64,000 bases of DNA, taken from positions 1,004,149 to 1,068,148 of the forward strand of contig JAFDVZ010000002.1 in the NCBI GenBank assembly GCA_018268715.1. Direction: 5' to 3'. This document shows, piece by piece, positions 44,073-51,524 of this stretch. How positions within the stretch are numbered: position 1 is the stretch's first letter; each line of letters starts with the position of its first letter. The notes below the pieces were generated by a model, which had not been told where the DNA came from, made no database searches, and saw nothing but the letters and a program-made list of their open reading frames with translations. The position numbers and the translations under genes are program-made. Source of the stretch: Acidobacteriota bacterium. Lineage in GTDB: Bacteria > Acidobacteriota > Terriglobia > Bryobacterales > Bryobacteraceae.

Positions 44073-44360
44073 ATGAAACAAGCGCTCGGAATGATCGAAA
44101 CGAAAGGACTCGTGGCCCTGTTCGAAGCGGCTGACGCCATGTTGAAGGCGGCGGACGTGGAGTTTGTGGGCTGGGAGACCGTGGGCAGCGGGCTGGTGAC
44201 GGCCTTTGTCCAGGGAGATGTGGCGGCCGTGAAAGCGGCCACGGATGTCGGGGCGGCGGCCGCGGCGAAGATCGGCGAGGTGGCGAGCGTCCAGGTGATC
44301 TCGCGGCCCCACGACGAGCTGCCGTCGTTTGTGCAGAAGACCCCGTCGGCGGCGTCCTAA
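44073..44360 (+). CDS. Microcompartment hexamer shell protein BMC-H (copy 1)
   Basis: 95 residues, a single BMC domain: [26 protein letters not shown], pore loop with VGSGLV, and VISRPHDEL before a short Thr/Ser/Ala tail. It forms hexagonal facet tiles. A ribosome-binding site (GGGAG) lies seven to eight bases before the ATG. It is the first of three tandem paralogues; it is closer to copy 3 than to copy 2 in its first 30 residues. Confidence 0.96.
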   Translation: MKQALGMIETKGLVALFEAADAMLKAADVEFVGWETVGSGLVTAFVQGDVAAVKAATDVGAAAAAKIGEVASVQVISRPHDELPSFVQKTPSAAS

Positions 44361-44374
44361 AGAGGAACTGAACC

Positions 44375-44644
44375 ATGAATAAAGCGATCGGTCTGATTGA
44401 AACCCGCGGTCTGGTCGGCCTCATCGAGGCGAGCGACGCGATGGTGAAGGCCGCCAGCGTGGACCTGGTGCGCACCGTGCAGATCGGCGGCGGCTTTGTC
44501 ACCGCCATTGTGACGGGCGACGTCGGCAGCGTGAACGCCGCGGTGGCGGCGGGCGCGGCGGCGGCCAAGAACATCGGCGAACTGGTGTCGTCGCACGTGA
44601 TCGCGCGGCCGCACGAAGCGCTGATCAAAGTGATGCTGCCCTAA
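44375..44644 (+). CDS. Microcompartment hexamer shell protein BMC-H (copy 2)
   Basis: 89 residues, a single BMC domain with [27 protein letters not shown] and the pore loop QIGGGFV in place of the VGSGL of its two neighbours. The difference changes the pore lining, so this copy may carry a different metabolite. A strong AGAGG ribosome-binding site precedes it. The spacing to the flanking copies is 13-14 bases. Confidence 0.96.
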   Translation: MNKAIGLIETRGLVGLIEASDAMVKAASVDLVRTVQIGGGFVTAIVTGDVGSVNAAVAAGAAAAKNIGELVSSHVIARPHEALIKVMLP

Positions 44645-44657
44645 AGGAGAACGGACA

Positions 44658-44930
44658 ATGGCGAACCAGGCATTAGGAATGATCGAGACCAAGGGCCTTG
44701 TCGCGCTGGTGCAGGCCACCGATGCGATGTTGAAGGCCGCCCCGGTTGAATACAAGGGCTGGAAGAAAGTCGGCAGCGGACTGTGCAGCGTGTTTGTGAC
44801 CGGCGACGTCGGCGCGGTGCGCGCGGCGGTGGACGCGGGCGCGGCGGCGGCTCGGGCCATCGGCGAAGTGGTCAGCGTGCACGTGATCGCGCGGCCGCAC
44901 GACGATCTGTCGCAAGTGCTGCCGAAGTAA
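44658..44930 (+). CDS. Microcompartment hexamer shell protein BMC-H (copy 3)
   Basis: 90 residues, a single BMC domain: [27 protein letters not shown], then the pore loop VGSGLCS with a Cys next to the pore, and VIARPHDDL near the end. It is preceded by AAAGGAG. High likeness to copy 1 over the first helix points to a local duplication. Confidence 0.96.
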   Translation: MANQALGMIETKGLVALVQATDAMLKAAPVEYKGWKKVGSGLCSVFVTGDVGAVRAAVDAGAAAARAIGEVVSVHVIARPHDDLSQVLPK

Positions 44931-44942
44931 AGGCGGCGCGCC

Positions 44943-45239
44943 ATGTTCCTTGCGAAAGTCATCGGAAGCGTCGTTTCGACGCAGAAGGACCCGCGCTTCA
45001 GCGGCATGAAACTGCTGCTGATTCAGCCGTACATCAACAAAGAGGGCGTGCTGGTTACCTCCGGCAGTTCGGTGGTGGCGGTGGACAGCGTGGGCGCGGG
45101 CGCCGGCGAATGCGTGCTGTTCACGCAGGGCAGTTCGGCGCGGCTCACCGATACGACCAAGGACAAGCCGGTGGACGCGGTGATTGTAGGGATTGTGGAT
45201 TCCGTTGAAGTGGACGGAAAACGCGTGGAGAAGCCGTAA
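44943..45239 (+). CDS. Microcompartment pentamer vertex protein BMC-P (copy 1)
   Basis: 98 residues of the EutN/CcmL fold: MFLAKVIGSVVSTQKDPRFSGMKLLLIQP, VAVDSVGAGAGECVLF and the C-terminal VDAVIVGIVDSVEV. Pentamers close the vertices of the polyhedral shell. It follows copy 3 of BMC-H by 12 bases and its stop directly abuts the aldehyde dehydrogenase start. Confidence 0.95.
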   Translation: MFLAKVIGSVVSTQKDPRFSGMKLLLIQPYINKEGVLVTSGSSVVAVDSVGAGAGECVLFTQGSSARLTDTTKDKPVDAVIVGIVDSVEVDGKRVEKP

Positions 45240-46673
45240 ATGCAGAATCGCGAACAACTGATTGCCGATATCGCGCGCGAGGTGATCGCGCGGCTCGCCG
45301 TGCAATTGCCCGCGCCGCGGCCGGCCGTTGCGCCGTCGGCGTCGCAGGATGGCGTGTTCGAGACCGTCGACGAAGCGGTGAAGGCGGCCGGCGAGGCGCA
45401 GAAGCGCGTGGCGAAGATGAGCCTGGACGATCGCGGAAAGGCCATCAACATCATCCGGCGCATTTGCGAGGACCGGTCCGCGGAACTGGCCCGGCGCGAG
45501 TTGGACGAGACGGGCCTGGGGCGGCTGGATCACAAGATCGAGAAGCTGAAGCTGATCAAGCGCGTGCTGGGCGTCGAGTTCCTGCGCAGCGAGGCTCGCA
45601 CGGATGCTTCCGGGCTGGCGCTGATTGAGTACGCTCCTTTCGGCGTGATCGGCATGGTGCTGCCGGCGACACATTCCGCGCCAACGCTTGCGTCGAATGC
45701 GATCAACGTGATCGCTTCGGGCAATACGGCGGTGTTCAGTCCGCATCCGGCGGGCGCGAAGGTGGCCGCTTACGCGATGCAGTTGTTCAATCGCGAAATC
45801 GAGCGCGAACTGGGCGTGCCGAACATGCTGACGACGGTTCGCGAGCCGAGCATACAGTCGGCCGAACAGATCTTCCATCATCCGGGCATCCATCTTCTCT
45901 GCGTGACGGGCGGCCCGGCGGTGGTGGCGGCGGCGGCGAAGGCGGGCAAGCGCGTGATTGCCGCGGGACCGGGGAATCCTCCGGTGGTGATCGACGAGAC
46001 GGCCGACCTGGACGCGGCGGCTCGGGCGATTATCGATGGAGCGGCGTTCGACAATAACCTGCTGTGCATTGGCGAAAAGGAAGTGTTCGCGGTGGCGAAG
46101 ATCTTCGACGCCTATATGACCGCGATGCGCGCGGCGGGCGCGGTTGAGTTGGACAAGCAGGCCATCGAGCGATTGACCGCGGCGGCTTTCACCTTCGACG
46201 GCGGAGGCGTGGGCTGCGGCCGGGCGCATGTGCGCAAGGAACTGGTGGGCAAGGACGTCAGCGTGCTGGCGCAGGCGGCGGGCGTGCGGGTTCCGGCGAA
46301 TACTCCGCTGCTGTTCGGCGAGACGACGAAGGACCATCCGTTCGTGGTCGAAGAACAGATGATGCCGTTCCTTCCCGTGGTTCGCGTGAACTGCGTGGAC
46401 GCCGCGATTTCGGCGGCGCTCGAGGCGGAACATAACTACCGGCACACCTCCATCATTCATTCGAAGAACCTGGAGAACGTGACCAAGTTCGCCCGCGTGA
46501 TGAATACGACGCTGTGCGTGCATAACGCGCCTTGTTCGGCCGCGCTGGGACTGGGCGGGCCGGGGTATCTGAGCTATAGCATCGCTACTCCGACGGGCGA
46601 GGGCGTGACTACGCCGTTGACGTTTACGCGGCAGCGACAGATTGTGGTCGGCGGTGGGTTGAGGATTGTTTGA
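45240..46673 (+). CDS. CoA-acylating aldehyde dehydrogenase of the microcompartment
   Basis: 477 residues. Residues 1-20 (REQLIADIAREVIARLAV) form an amphipathic encapsulation helix, joined by a Pro/Ala-rich linker to the ALDH domain. The catalytic Cys276 lies in NNLLCIGEKEV, as in PduP/EutE-type enzymes that make acyl-CoA from aldehyde, NAD+ and CoA. Other family marks are VIGMVLPATHSAP and VTGGPAVVAAAAKAGK. With a lactaldehyde-forming aldolase in the same unit, lactyl-CoA is the expected product. It is the signature enzyme of the locus. Confidence 0.94.
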   Translation: MQNREQLIADIAREVIARLAVQLPAPRPAVAPSASQDGVFETVDEAVKAAGEAQKRVAKMSLDDRGKAINIIRRICEDRSAELARRELDETGLGRLDHKIEKLKLIKRVLGVEFLRSEARTDASGLALIEYAPFGVIGMVLPATHSAPTLASNAINVIASGNTAVFSPHPAGAKVAAYAMQLFNREIERELGVPNMLTTVREPSIQSAEQIFHHPGIHLLCVTGGPAVVAAAAKAGKRVIAAGPGNPPVVIDETADLDAAARAIIDGAAFDNNLLCIGEKEVFAVAKIFDAYMTAMRAAGAVELDKQAIERLTAAAFTFDGGGVGCGRAHVRKELVGKDVSVLAQAAGVRVPANTPLLFGETTKDHPFVVEEQMMPFLPVVRVNCVDAAISAALEAEHNYRHTSIIHSKNLENVTKFARVMNTTLCVHNAPCSAALGLGGPGYLSYSIATPTGEGVTTPLTFTRQRQIVVGGGLRIV

Positions 46674-46675
46674 GC

Positions 46676-46711
46676 AGTGGTCGGTGGTCAGTGGCGAGTG
46701 GCTCGTGACGG
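46676..46711. repeat. GTGG-rich degenerate short repeat in operon spacer
   Basis: The 38-base spacer after the aldehyde dehydrogenase is built of imperfect units of the form TGGTCRGTGG repeated about three times. Similar GTGGTCAGTGG sequence is common between genes in some bacteria. It coincides with the point where codon usage changes. Confidence 0.4.
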
Positions 46712-46717
46712 GTGGAC

Positions 46718-46984
46718 ATGTTTTTGGCTCGTATCGATGGTCATCTGATTTCTACGCATAAGCACCCTTCGCTGGCTGGGGCGCGGTTCCTTATTGGACA
46801 GCGCTTGGAGCCGGGTGGGGTTGCTGCCGGTGAGCCGATTGTGATTGTCGATTGGATTGGGGCCGGGCGTGGAGCCACCGTGCTTGTTTCGACTGATGGC
46901 GATCTTTCGCGGGAACGGTTTGGGAATAACTCGCCGAGCCGGTATGTGGTGGCCGGGATTGTCGACAACGGGGCCTCGCTATGA
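46718..46984 (+). CDS. Microcompartment pentamer vertex protein BMC-P (copy 2)
   Basis: 88 residues from the ATG at 46718; a GTG at 46712 is possible. EutN/CcmL fold: MFLARIDGHLISTHKHPSLAGARFLI, VDWIGAGRGATVLVS and YVVAGIVDN. Its codons end in T far more often than those of the genes upstream. It overlaps the third BMC-P gene by four bases (ATGA). Confidence 0.92.
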   Translation: MFLARIDGHLISTHKHPSLAGARFLIGQRLEPGGVAAGEPIVIVDWIGAGRGATVLVSTDGDLSRERFGNNSPSRYVVAGIVDNGASL

Positions 46985-47298
46985 GGCTTGGCGTCGTGCG
47001 TGGACGGGTTGTGCTGAGTTTGTGTGTGCCGCAGTTGAAGGGCTTGCGGTTGGTGATGCTGGAGCCTGTGACTGCTGATAATCTGGCTGCCCGGAATGGT
47101 TCGGGCGGCGGCAAGGCCCTGGTGGCCGTGGATACGCTGGGGGCCGGCGCGGGCCAGATGGTCGGTTTTGTCGAGGGGCGCGAGGCGGCGAATCCGTTTT
47201 GGCCGGGGAAGGCTCCGGTGGATGCCTATTGCGCGCTGGTGGTGGATGATTATACGTTTCGTCCGCCCGATGTTTTAAACGATAAGGTGCAGAAATGA
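46981..47298 (+). CDS. Microcompartment pentamer vertex protein BMC-P (copy 3)
   Basis: 105 residues, a more divergent EutN/CcmL protein: MRLGVVRGRVVLSLCVPQLKGLRLVMLEP, VAVDTLGAGAGQMVGFVEGREA and PVDAYCALVVDDYTF. Three different BMC-P proteins in one locus are characteristic of the PVM group of microcompartments. It overlaps both neighbours by four bases and shares the T-rich codon use of copy 2. Confidence 0.9.
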   Translation: MRLGVVRGRVVLSLCVPQLKGLRLVMLEPVTADNLAARNGSGGGKALVAVDTLGAGAGQMVGFVEGREAANPFWPGKAPVDAYCALVVDDYTFRPPDVLNDKVQK

Positions 47299-48416
47299 AA
47301 AGTGTCGATCTTTCCGGACTACGACTGGTTTCGGCGCGGGACGTTGAAACCGCGGGCAAGGACGGCGTCACCGAATTCCTGATTTCGACCCGGACCGTCA
47401 TTACGCCTTCGGCTCGCGATCGCGCCGCGCAGAGCGGCATTGCGTTTCGCGTGAATGGCGACGCGGTGGCGCCGGCTGCTGCGGCCGCCGCGAAACCCGC
47501 TGGCGGGACCTATGCTTCCGCGCCTGCTCCGGCGGCTGCGCCGAAGGTGGATGCGGCGCGCTTGCGCCTGTTCACCTCTCCCGAGGCCGAGGCTATCAAG
47601 GCCGAGATCTGTAACGTTGGCCGCAAGCTTTGGCAACGCATGTATGTCGACGGCAACGGCGGCAATATCAGCTATCGCGTGGGTCCGAATGAGGTGATCT
47701 GCACGCCGACGCTGATGAGTAAGTCCGACCTGACGCCCGCTGACCTCTGCTTTGTCGACCTGGCCGGCAATCAGTTGGCCGGCGCCCGGCCGCGCACCAG
47801 CGAGATCCTGCTGCACCTGGAAATCTACAAGGCTGTCCCCGAGTCTAAGGCCGTGGTGCATTGCCATCCGCCGCATGCCACCGCTTACGCCATCACGAAT
47901 CGTATTCCGCCCACCTGCATCATTCCGGAGAGCGAGGTCTTTATTGGCCGCGTGGCCGTTTCCCCTTATGAGACGCCGGGTAGCCAGAAGTTCGCCGAGA
48001 CGGTGATTCCGTTTGTGAAGAAGCACAATACCGTGCTGCTGGCGAACCACGGCATCGTTTGCTGGGCCGATACCGTGACGCATGCCGAATGGTATGCCGA
48101 GGTGCTCGACACCTACTGCTGGACGCTGATGCTGGCCGCGCAGATGGGCGAGCCCATCTCCTACATCCCGAACGCCAAGGCGGCCGATCTGCTGGCCATC
48201 AAGCAGAAACTGGGCCTGCCCGATGCTCGCTACGGGCTGCAGGAATGCCAGCTTTGCGATATGCCGGATGTGCCCGGAGCGATCGCTTTGAAACAGGAAT
48301 CGGCCGGGACGTGCTGCTGCAACTCGGGCGAGCATAAGCCGGCGACGCAGGACGTCGAGGCCATTGTGCAGTCAGTCACCGACGCCGTGATGGCCGCCAT
48401 CAACGCTAAACGCTGA
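47295..48416 (+). CDS. Class II (fuculose-phosphate type) aldolase with EutQ-like N-terminus and C-terminal encapsulation helix
   Basis: 373 residues. Residues ~1-57 resemble a short domain found in other microcompartment enzymes (VITPSARDRAAQSGIAF). An Ala/Pro linker (~58-85) follows, then the aldolase at ~95-310: GNGGNISYRVG, zinc-binding VHCHPPHATAYA and LLANHGIVCW, with an acidic IPESEVFIG. It should split a six-carbon deoxyketose 1-phosphate to DHAP and lactaldehyde. Beyond the domain are clustered Cys (CQLC; TCCCN), and residues 352-373 (DVEAIVQSVTDAVMAAIN) form an amphipathic helix very like the PduL encapsulation peptide. It is the initiating enzyme of the locus. Confidence 0.9.
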   Translation: MKSVDLSGLRLVSARDVETAGKDGVTEFLISTRTVITPSARDRAAQSGIAFRVNGDAVAPAAAAAAKPAGGTYASAPAPAAAPKVDAARLRLFTSPEAEAIKAEICNVGRKLWQRMYVDGNGGNISYRVGPNEVICTPTLMSKSDLTPADLCFVDLAGNQLAGARPRTSEILLHLEIYKAVPESKAVVHCHPPHATAYAITNRIPPTCIIPESEVFIGRVAVSPYETPGSQKFAETVIPFVKKHNTVLLANHGIVCWADTVTHAEWYAEVLDTYCWTLMLAAQMGEPISYIPNAKAADLLAIKQKLGLPDARYGLQECQLCDMPDVPGAIALKQESAGTCCCNSGEHKPATQDVEAIVQSVTDAVMAAINAKR

Positions 48417-48432
48417 TCCGCGTTCGTACATC

Positions 48433-49191
48433 ATGAAGGCCGCCGCGCGGTACATGAAAATCCGGCAGATGCTGGAAGCCCAGGAATTTGTGGACTTCCA
48501 GACGCTGTGCGGAGCGCTCGACTCGTCGGAATCGAGCATCCGCCGCGACCTGATCGCGATGGAGCGCGACGGCCTTCTGAAGCGTGTGTACGGAGGCGCC
48601 ATGGCGGCTCAGCCGTCCAATTCCCACCTGCTCGATTTCGTCTGGCAAAGCCATCGCATGGGCGATGAAAAGAAGCGCATCGCGCAGCGGGCGGCGGCGC
48701 TGCTGGAGGACGGGCAGACGGTGCTGTTGGATGGCGGCTCGACGGTGGCCGCGCTGGCGCGCGAGTTGGTGGCGCGATCCATGCATGTCATGACGAACTC
48801 CCTGCCGATTGCCGATATCTTCGCCGATGCTCGGCAGATCGAGCTGACGCTGACTGGCGGTTACCTGTATCCTCGGCTGCGGGCCATGGTGGGTCCGCTG
48901 TGCGAGCAGATGCTGGGCGCGGTGACGGCGGATGTGCTGGTGATGGGCATCGGCGGCGTGACGGCGCAGGGGTTCAGCAATAACAATACGCTGGTGGTGG
49001 GGCCGGAGCGCAAGATGATCGAGGTTTCGCGCAAGGTGATCGTGGTGACTGACCACACCAAGTTCGGCCGCAGCGCGATGATTCCCGTGGCGGGGCTCGA
49101 TATGGCCGATGTCGTGGTGAGCGATGCGGGGCTGTCGGAGAAAGACCGGGCGATGCTGGAGGCGCAGGGCGTCGAGGTGCTGCTGGCTTAG
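48433..49191 (+). CDS. DeoR family transcriptional regulator
   Basis: 252 residues; an ATG at 48454 is an alternative start. The N-terminal helix-turn-helix reads FVDFQTLCGALDSSESSIRRDLIAMERDGLLKRVYGGA, the DeoR signature. The sugar-phosphate-binding isomerase-like domain includes DGGSTVAALARELV, NSLPIADIF and VVTDHTKFG. DeoR repressors release DNA when a sugar phosphate binds, fitting control of a fuculose/rhamnulose-phosphate pathway. It is the last gene of the rightward microcompartment unit, 16 bases after the aldolase, and probably regulates the divergent promoters at 42.2 kb. Confidence 0.92.
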   Translation: MKAAARYMKIRQMLEAQEFVDFQTLCGALDSSESSIRRDLIAMERDGLLKRVYGGAMAAQPSNSHLLDFVWQSHRMGDEKKRIAQRAAALLEDGQTVLLDGGSTVAALARELVARSMHVMTNSLPIADIFADARQIELTLTGGYLYPRLRAMVGPLCEQMLGAVTADVLVMGIGGVTAQGFSNNNTLVVGPERKMIEVSRKVIVVTDHTKFGRSAMIPVAGLDMADVVVSDAGLSEKDRAMLEAQGVEVLLA

Positions 49192-49237
49192 GGTGGGTAC
49201 ATTGGCGGTGAGCCGGGCTATTAAAGGAAATCGCGGT

Positions 49238-49270
49238 ATTCTTTAATAACCGAAGCGGTAATTAAAGAAT
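49238..49270. promoter_or_regulatory. Perfect 10-base inverted repeat upstream of fic
   Basis: ATTCTTTAAT (49238-49247) and ATTAAAGAAT (49261-49270) are exact inverse copies with a 13-base loop. A third related half-site, ATTAAAGGAA, lies at 49220. The region is strikingly AT-rich for this window. It is a candidate operator for the winged-helix part of the Fic protein. Confidence 0.5.
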
Positions 49271-49284
49271 GTCTTAAGAGCACC

Positions 49285-49357
49285 GTGGACACCCAATCGA
49301 ATCAACGGCTTGGCAGGTACATAGCGAGCACGACGAGCGGCGAGACCGTACGTCGCT
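49285..49357 (+). pseudogene. Out-of-frame remnant of the fic 5' end
   Basis: From a GTG at 49285, the frame reads a segment containing LGRYIASTTSGETVR, which matches the usual N-terminus of this Fic subfamily (GRY..TT..GE.VR). It is not in frame with the fic gene that starts at 49359, and the Pro-rich stretch normally joining the two parts is missing. This points to a frame-changing deletion of about 20 codons. Confidence 0.55.
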
Positions 49358-49358
49358 C

Positions 49359-50405
49359 ATGGAACGGACGAACCAATCGTTGGGCCGCCTTGATGGGCTC
49401 GGATCGCTGTTGCCCGATCTCGAGCTGTTTATCTACGCCTATGTCCTAAAGGAAGCCGTTCTATCGTCCCAAATCGAAGGCACGCAATCTTCGCTGTCCG
49501 ACCTGCTGCTGTTTGAGAACGACGAGGCTCCAGGCGTCCCCATCACCGATGTCCAAGAGGTGTCGAACTATGTCGCGGCTCTCAAACACGGCCTTGCGCG
49601 CTTGCGGCAGGGGTTCCCGCTTTCCTTGCGACTGATACGCGAGATTCACTCCGTGCTGCTGGCCGAGGGGCGCGGCAGCGACAAGGATCCGGTAGAATTC
49701 CGGCGCAGCCAAAACTGGATCGGCGGGACGCGCCCCGGGACCGCTATCTTTGTGCCGCCGCCTCCCGATCTCGTGATGGAGTGTATGGGCGCCCTGGAGT
49801 TGTTCATGCACGAGGAGCGCCGCGACGTTCCTCCGCTGGTCAAAGCCGGCCTGGTGCATGTCCAGTTTGAGAGCATCCACCCGTTCCTGGACGGGAATGG
49901 CCGTATCGGAAGGCTCCTGATCACATTCCTGCTCTGCGCCACGGGAGCGCTGCGTGAACCGATTCTGTATCTGAGTTTGTTCTTCAAGGCCCATCGCCAA
50001 GCCTACTATGACCTGCTGATGCGCGTTCGCGAGACCGGCGACTGGGAAAGCTGGATCGAGTTCTTCTTACAGGGGGTGAAGGAGACGTCGGAGCAGGCCG
50101 TCAATGCCGCGCAGAGGATTCTCGCGTTGCTGAACTCGGACAGGAAGAAGATCGAGACCCTGGGACGGTCGTCGGCGTCGATGCTGCGCGTGTTTCATTA
50201 TGCCCAAACCCGCCCGATTCTGAACATTCAGAACTGCGCCGAAGCGCTCGCCGTTTCGTTTCCTACGGTCTCGACAGCAGTGGACGGTCTCGAACGCCTG
50301 GGCGTTCTGAGAGAAGTCACCGGCCGGCAACGTAAGCGGCTGTTCGGCTACGACGCTTACCTGGGGATTCTCAACGAGGGCATCGAACCCTTGCGTCAGC
50401 CATAG
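49359..50405 (+). CDS. Fic family protein (AMP transferase) with C-terminal winged helix, 5'-truncated
   Basis: 348 residues from the ATG at 49359. The inhibitory motif (S/T)xxxE(G/N) is seen as SSQIEG (36-41). The Fic core follows with the complete active-site motif HPFLDGNGRIGR (from His174), so target AMPylation with self-inhibition is expected. Residues ~265-335 form a winged-helix domain (ALAVSFPTVSTAVDGLERLGVL). The normal first ~35 residues are missing; a matching remnant lies upstream in another frame. The remaining protein could still fold, since the lost part precedes the inhibitory helix. Targets unknown. Confidence 0.88.
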   Translation: MERTNQSLGRLDGLGSLLPDLELFIYAYVLKEAVLSSQIEGTQSSLSDLLLFENDEAPGVPITDVQEVSNYVAALKHGLARLRQGFPLSLRLIREIHSVLLAEGRGSDKDPVEFRRSQNWIGGTRPGTAIFVPPPPDLVMECMGALELFMHEERRDVPPLVKAGLVHVQFESIHPFLDGNGRIGRLLITFLLCATGALREPILYLSLFFKAHRQAYYDLLMRVRETGDWESWIEFFLQGVKETSEQAVNAAQRILALLNSDRKKIETLGRSSASMLRVFHYAQTRPILNIQNCAEALAVSFPTVSTAVDGLERLGVLREVTGRQRKRLFGYDAYLGILNEGIEPLRQP

Positions 50406-50459
50406 CCAACGAATCCCTCGCGCCCTGGAATGCGTCCGGCCTGATGGGCGGCTGACTCC

Positions 50460-51524
50460 TCAGTAGAGCTTGCCAAGCGGCACGGCGTAACGCGCGCCGG
50501 TGGCCGATGGGATGTTGCAGGGGCGGCTGTGATAGCTCTCATAAGCTAGCAGCGCGAATAACACCGCTTCCTTTGCGTCGATGTCGACTCCGCGTTCGGC
50601 CGAGGTCACCACGGTTTGCGGCAGCACCGCTCGCAGACGCTCCATCAGATAGCCGTTGTGCGCGCCTCCGCCGGAGACGATCACTTCGTCGATCCCTTTG
50701 TGGCGCTCGATGCCTATGGCGATGGTTTGCACGGTCAGCTCCGCGGCCGTGGTGATGTCGATGCCGCACTTCAGGAACTCTTCGCCGTACTGCTCGCGGC
50801 CCGCGGTTTTGGGCGGCGGGCGATGGTAATACTCGTCGCGGAGCAGGCGCTCCAATAGTTCGTGGTTGATGCGGCCGGCGCGCGCCTGGCGGCCGTCGCG
50901 ATCGAAGGGCGGGGCCAGCGCATCCATGATCATGTTGCCCGGGCCGGTGTCGAAGGCGGTGACGTCGGCGGGCGTGGCTCGCGCGGGGATCACCGTGATG
51001 TTCGAGATGCCGCCGATGTTCAGGGCTACGCGGCCGATGGTTTCCGAGCGGAACAGGCGGTAGTCGAGGAAGGGGACCAGCGGCGCGCCCTTGCCTCCGG
51101 CGGCCATGTCGGCGGTGCGGAAGTCGGTGAACGTGGCGATGCTGGTGCGCAGCGTGATGATGGAGCCTTCGCCGATTTGCATCGTGCTCGAGATCTGGCG
51201 GCCGCAGAATTCGACGGGCTCGGCTTCGTGGAAGAGGGTCTGACCGTGGGAGCCGATCAATTGGATCGACTGCATCGGGATGCGGTGTTTGGCGGCTGTC
51301 GCGATGAGGGCTTCGGCGAAGAGTTCGCCCACCAGGAAGTTCAGGCGCGCGATCGTGGCGGTGTGGGTGTAGGCGTTCGACGCGGCCAGGATCGCGGCGC
51401 GGACTTCGCGAGGGTAGGGAACTGTGTCGTGGGCGATCAACTGGATTTCGCGGTCGTCGATGTCGCAGATGGCTACGTCGACGCCGTCCACCGAGGTTCC
51501 GCTGATGAGGCCGGCTACTTTCAT
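50460..51524 (-). CDS. anmK: Anhydro-N-acetylmuramic acid kinase
   Basis: 354 residues, normal AnmK length. N-terminal MKVAGLISGTSVDGVDVAICD carries the phosphate-binding SGTS motif. IGSHGQTLFH, NIGGISNITV, DTGPGNMIMDAL and VSGGGAHNGYLMERL are typical. It phosphorylates and opens 1,6-anhydro-MurNAc to MurNAc-6-phosphate, recycling peptidoglycan fragments in the cytoplasm. It overlaps the end of mutS by four bases, so the two are co-transcribed; no muropeptide transporter or etherase is beside it. Confidence 0.96.
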   Translation of the reverse strand: MKVAGLISGTSVDGVDVAICDIDDREIQLIAHDTVPYPREVRAAILAASNAYTHTATIARLNFLVGELFAEALIATAAKHRIPMQSIQLIGSHGQTLFHEAEPVEFCGRQISSTMQIGEGSIITLRTSIATFTDFRTADMAAGGKGAPLVPFLDYRLFRSETIGRVALNIGGISNITVIPARATPADVTAFDTGPGNMIMDALAPPFDRDGRQARAGRINHELLERLLRDEYYHRPPPKTAGREQYGEEFLKCGIDITTAAELTVQTIAIGIERHKGIDEVIVSGGGAHNGYLMERLRAVLPQTVVTSAERGVDIDAKEAVLFALLAYESYHSRPCNIPSATGARYAVPLGKLY

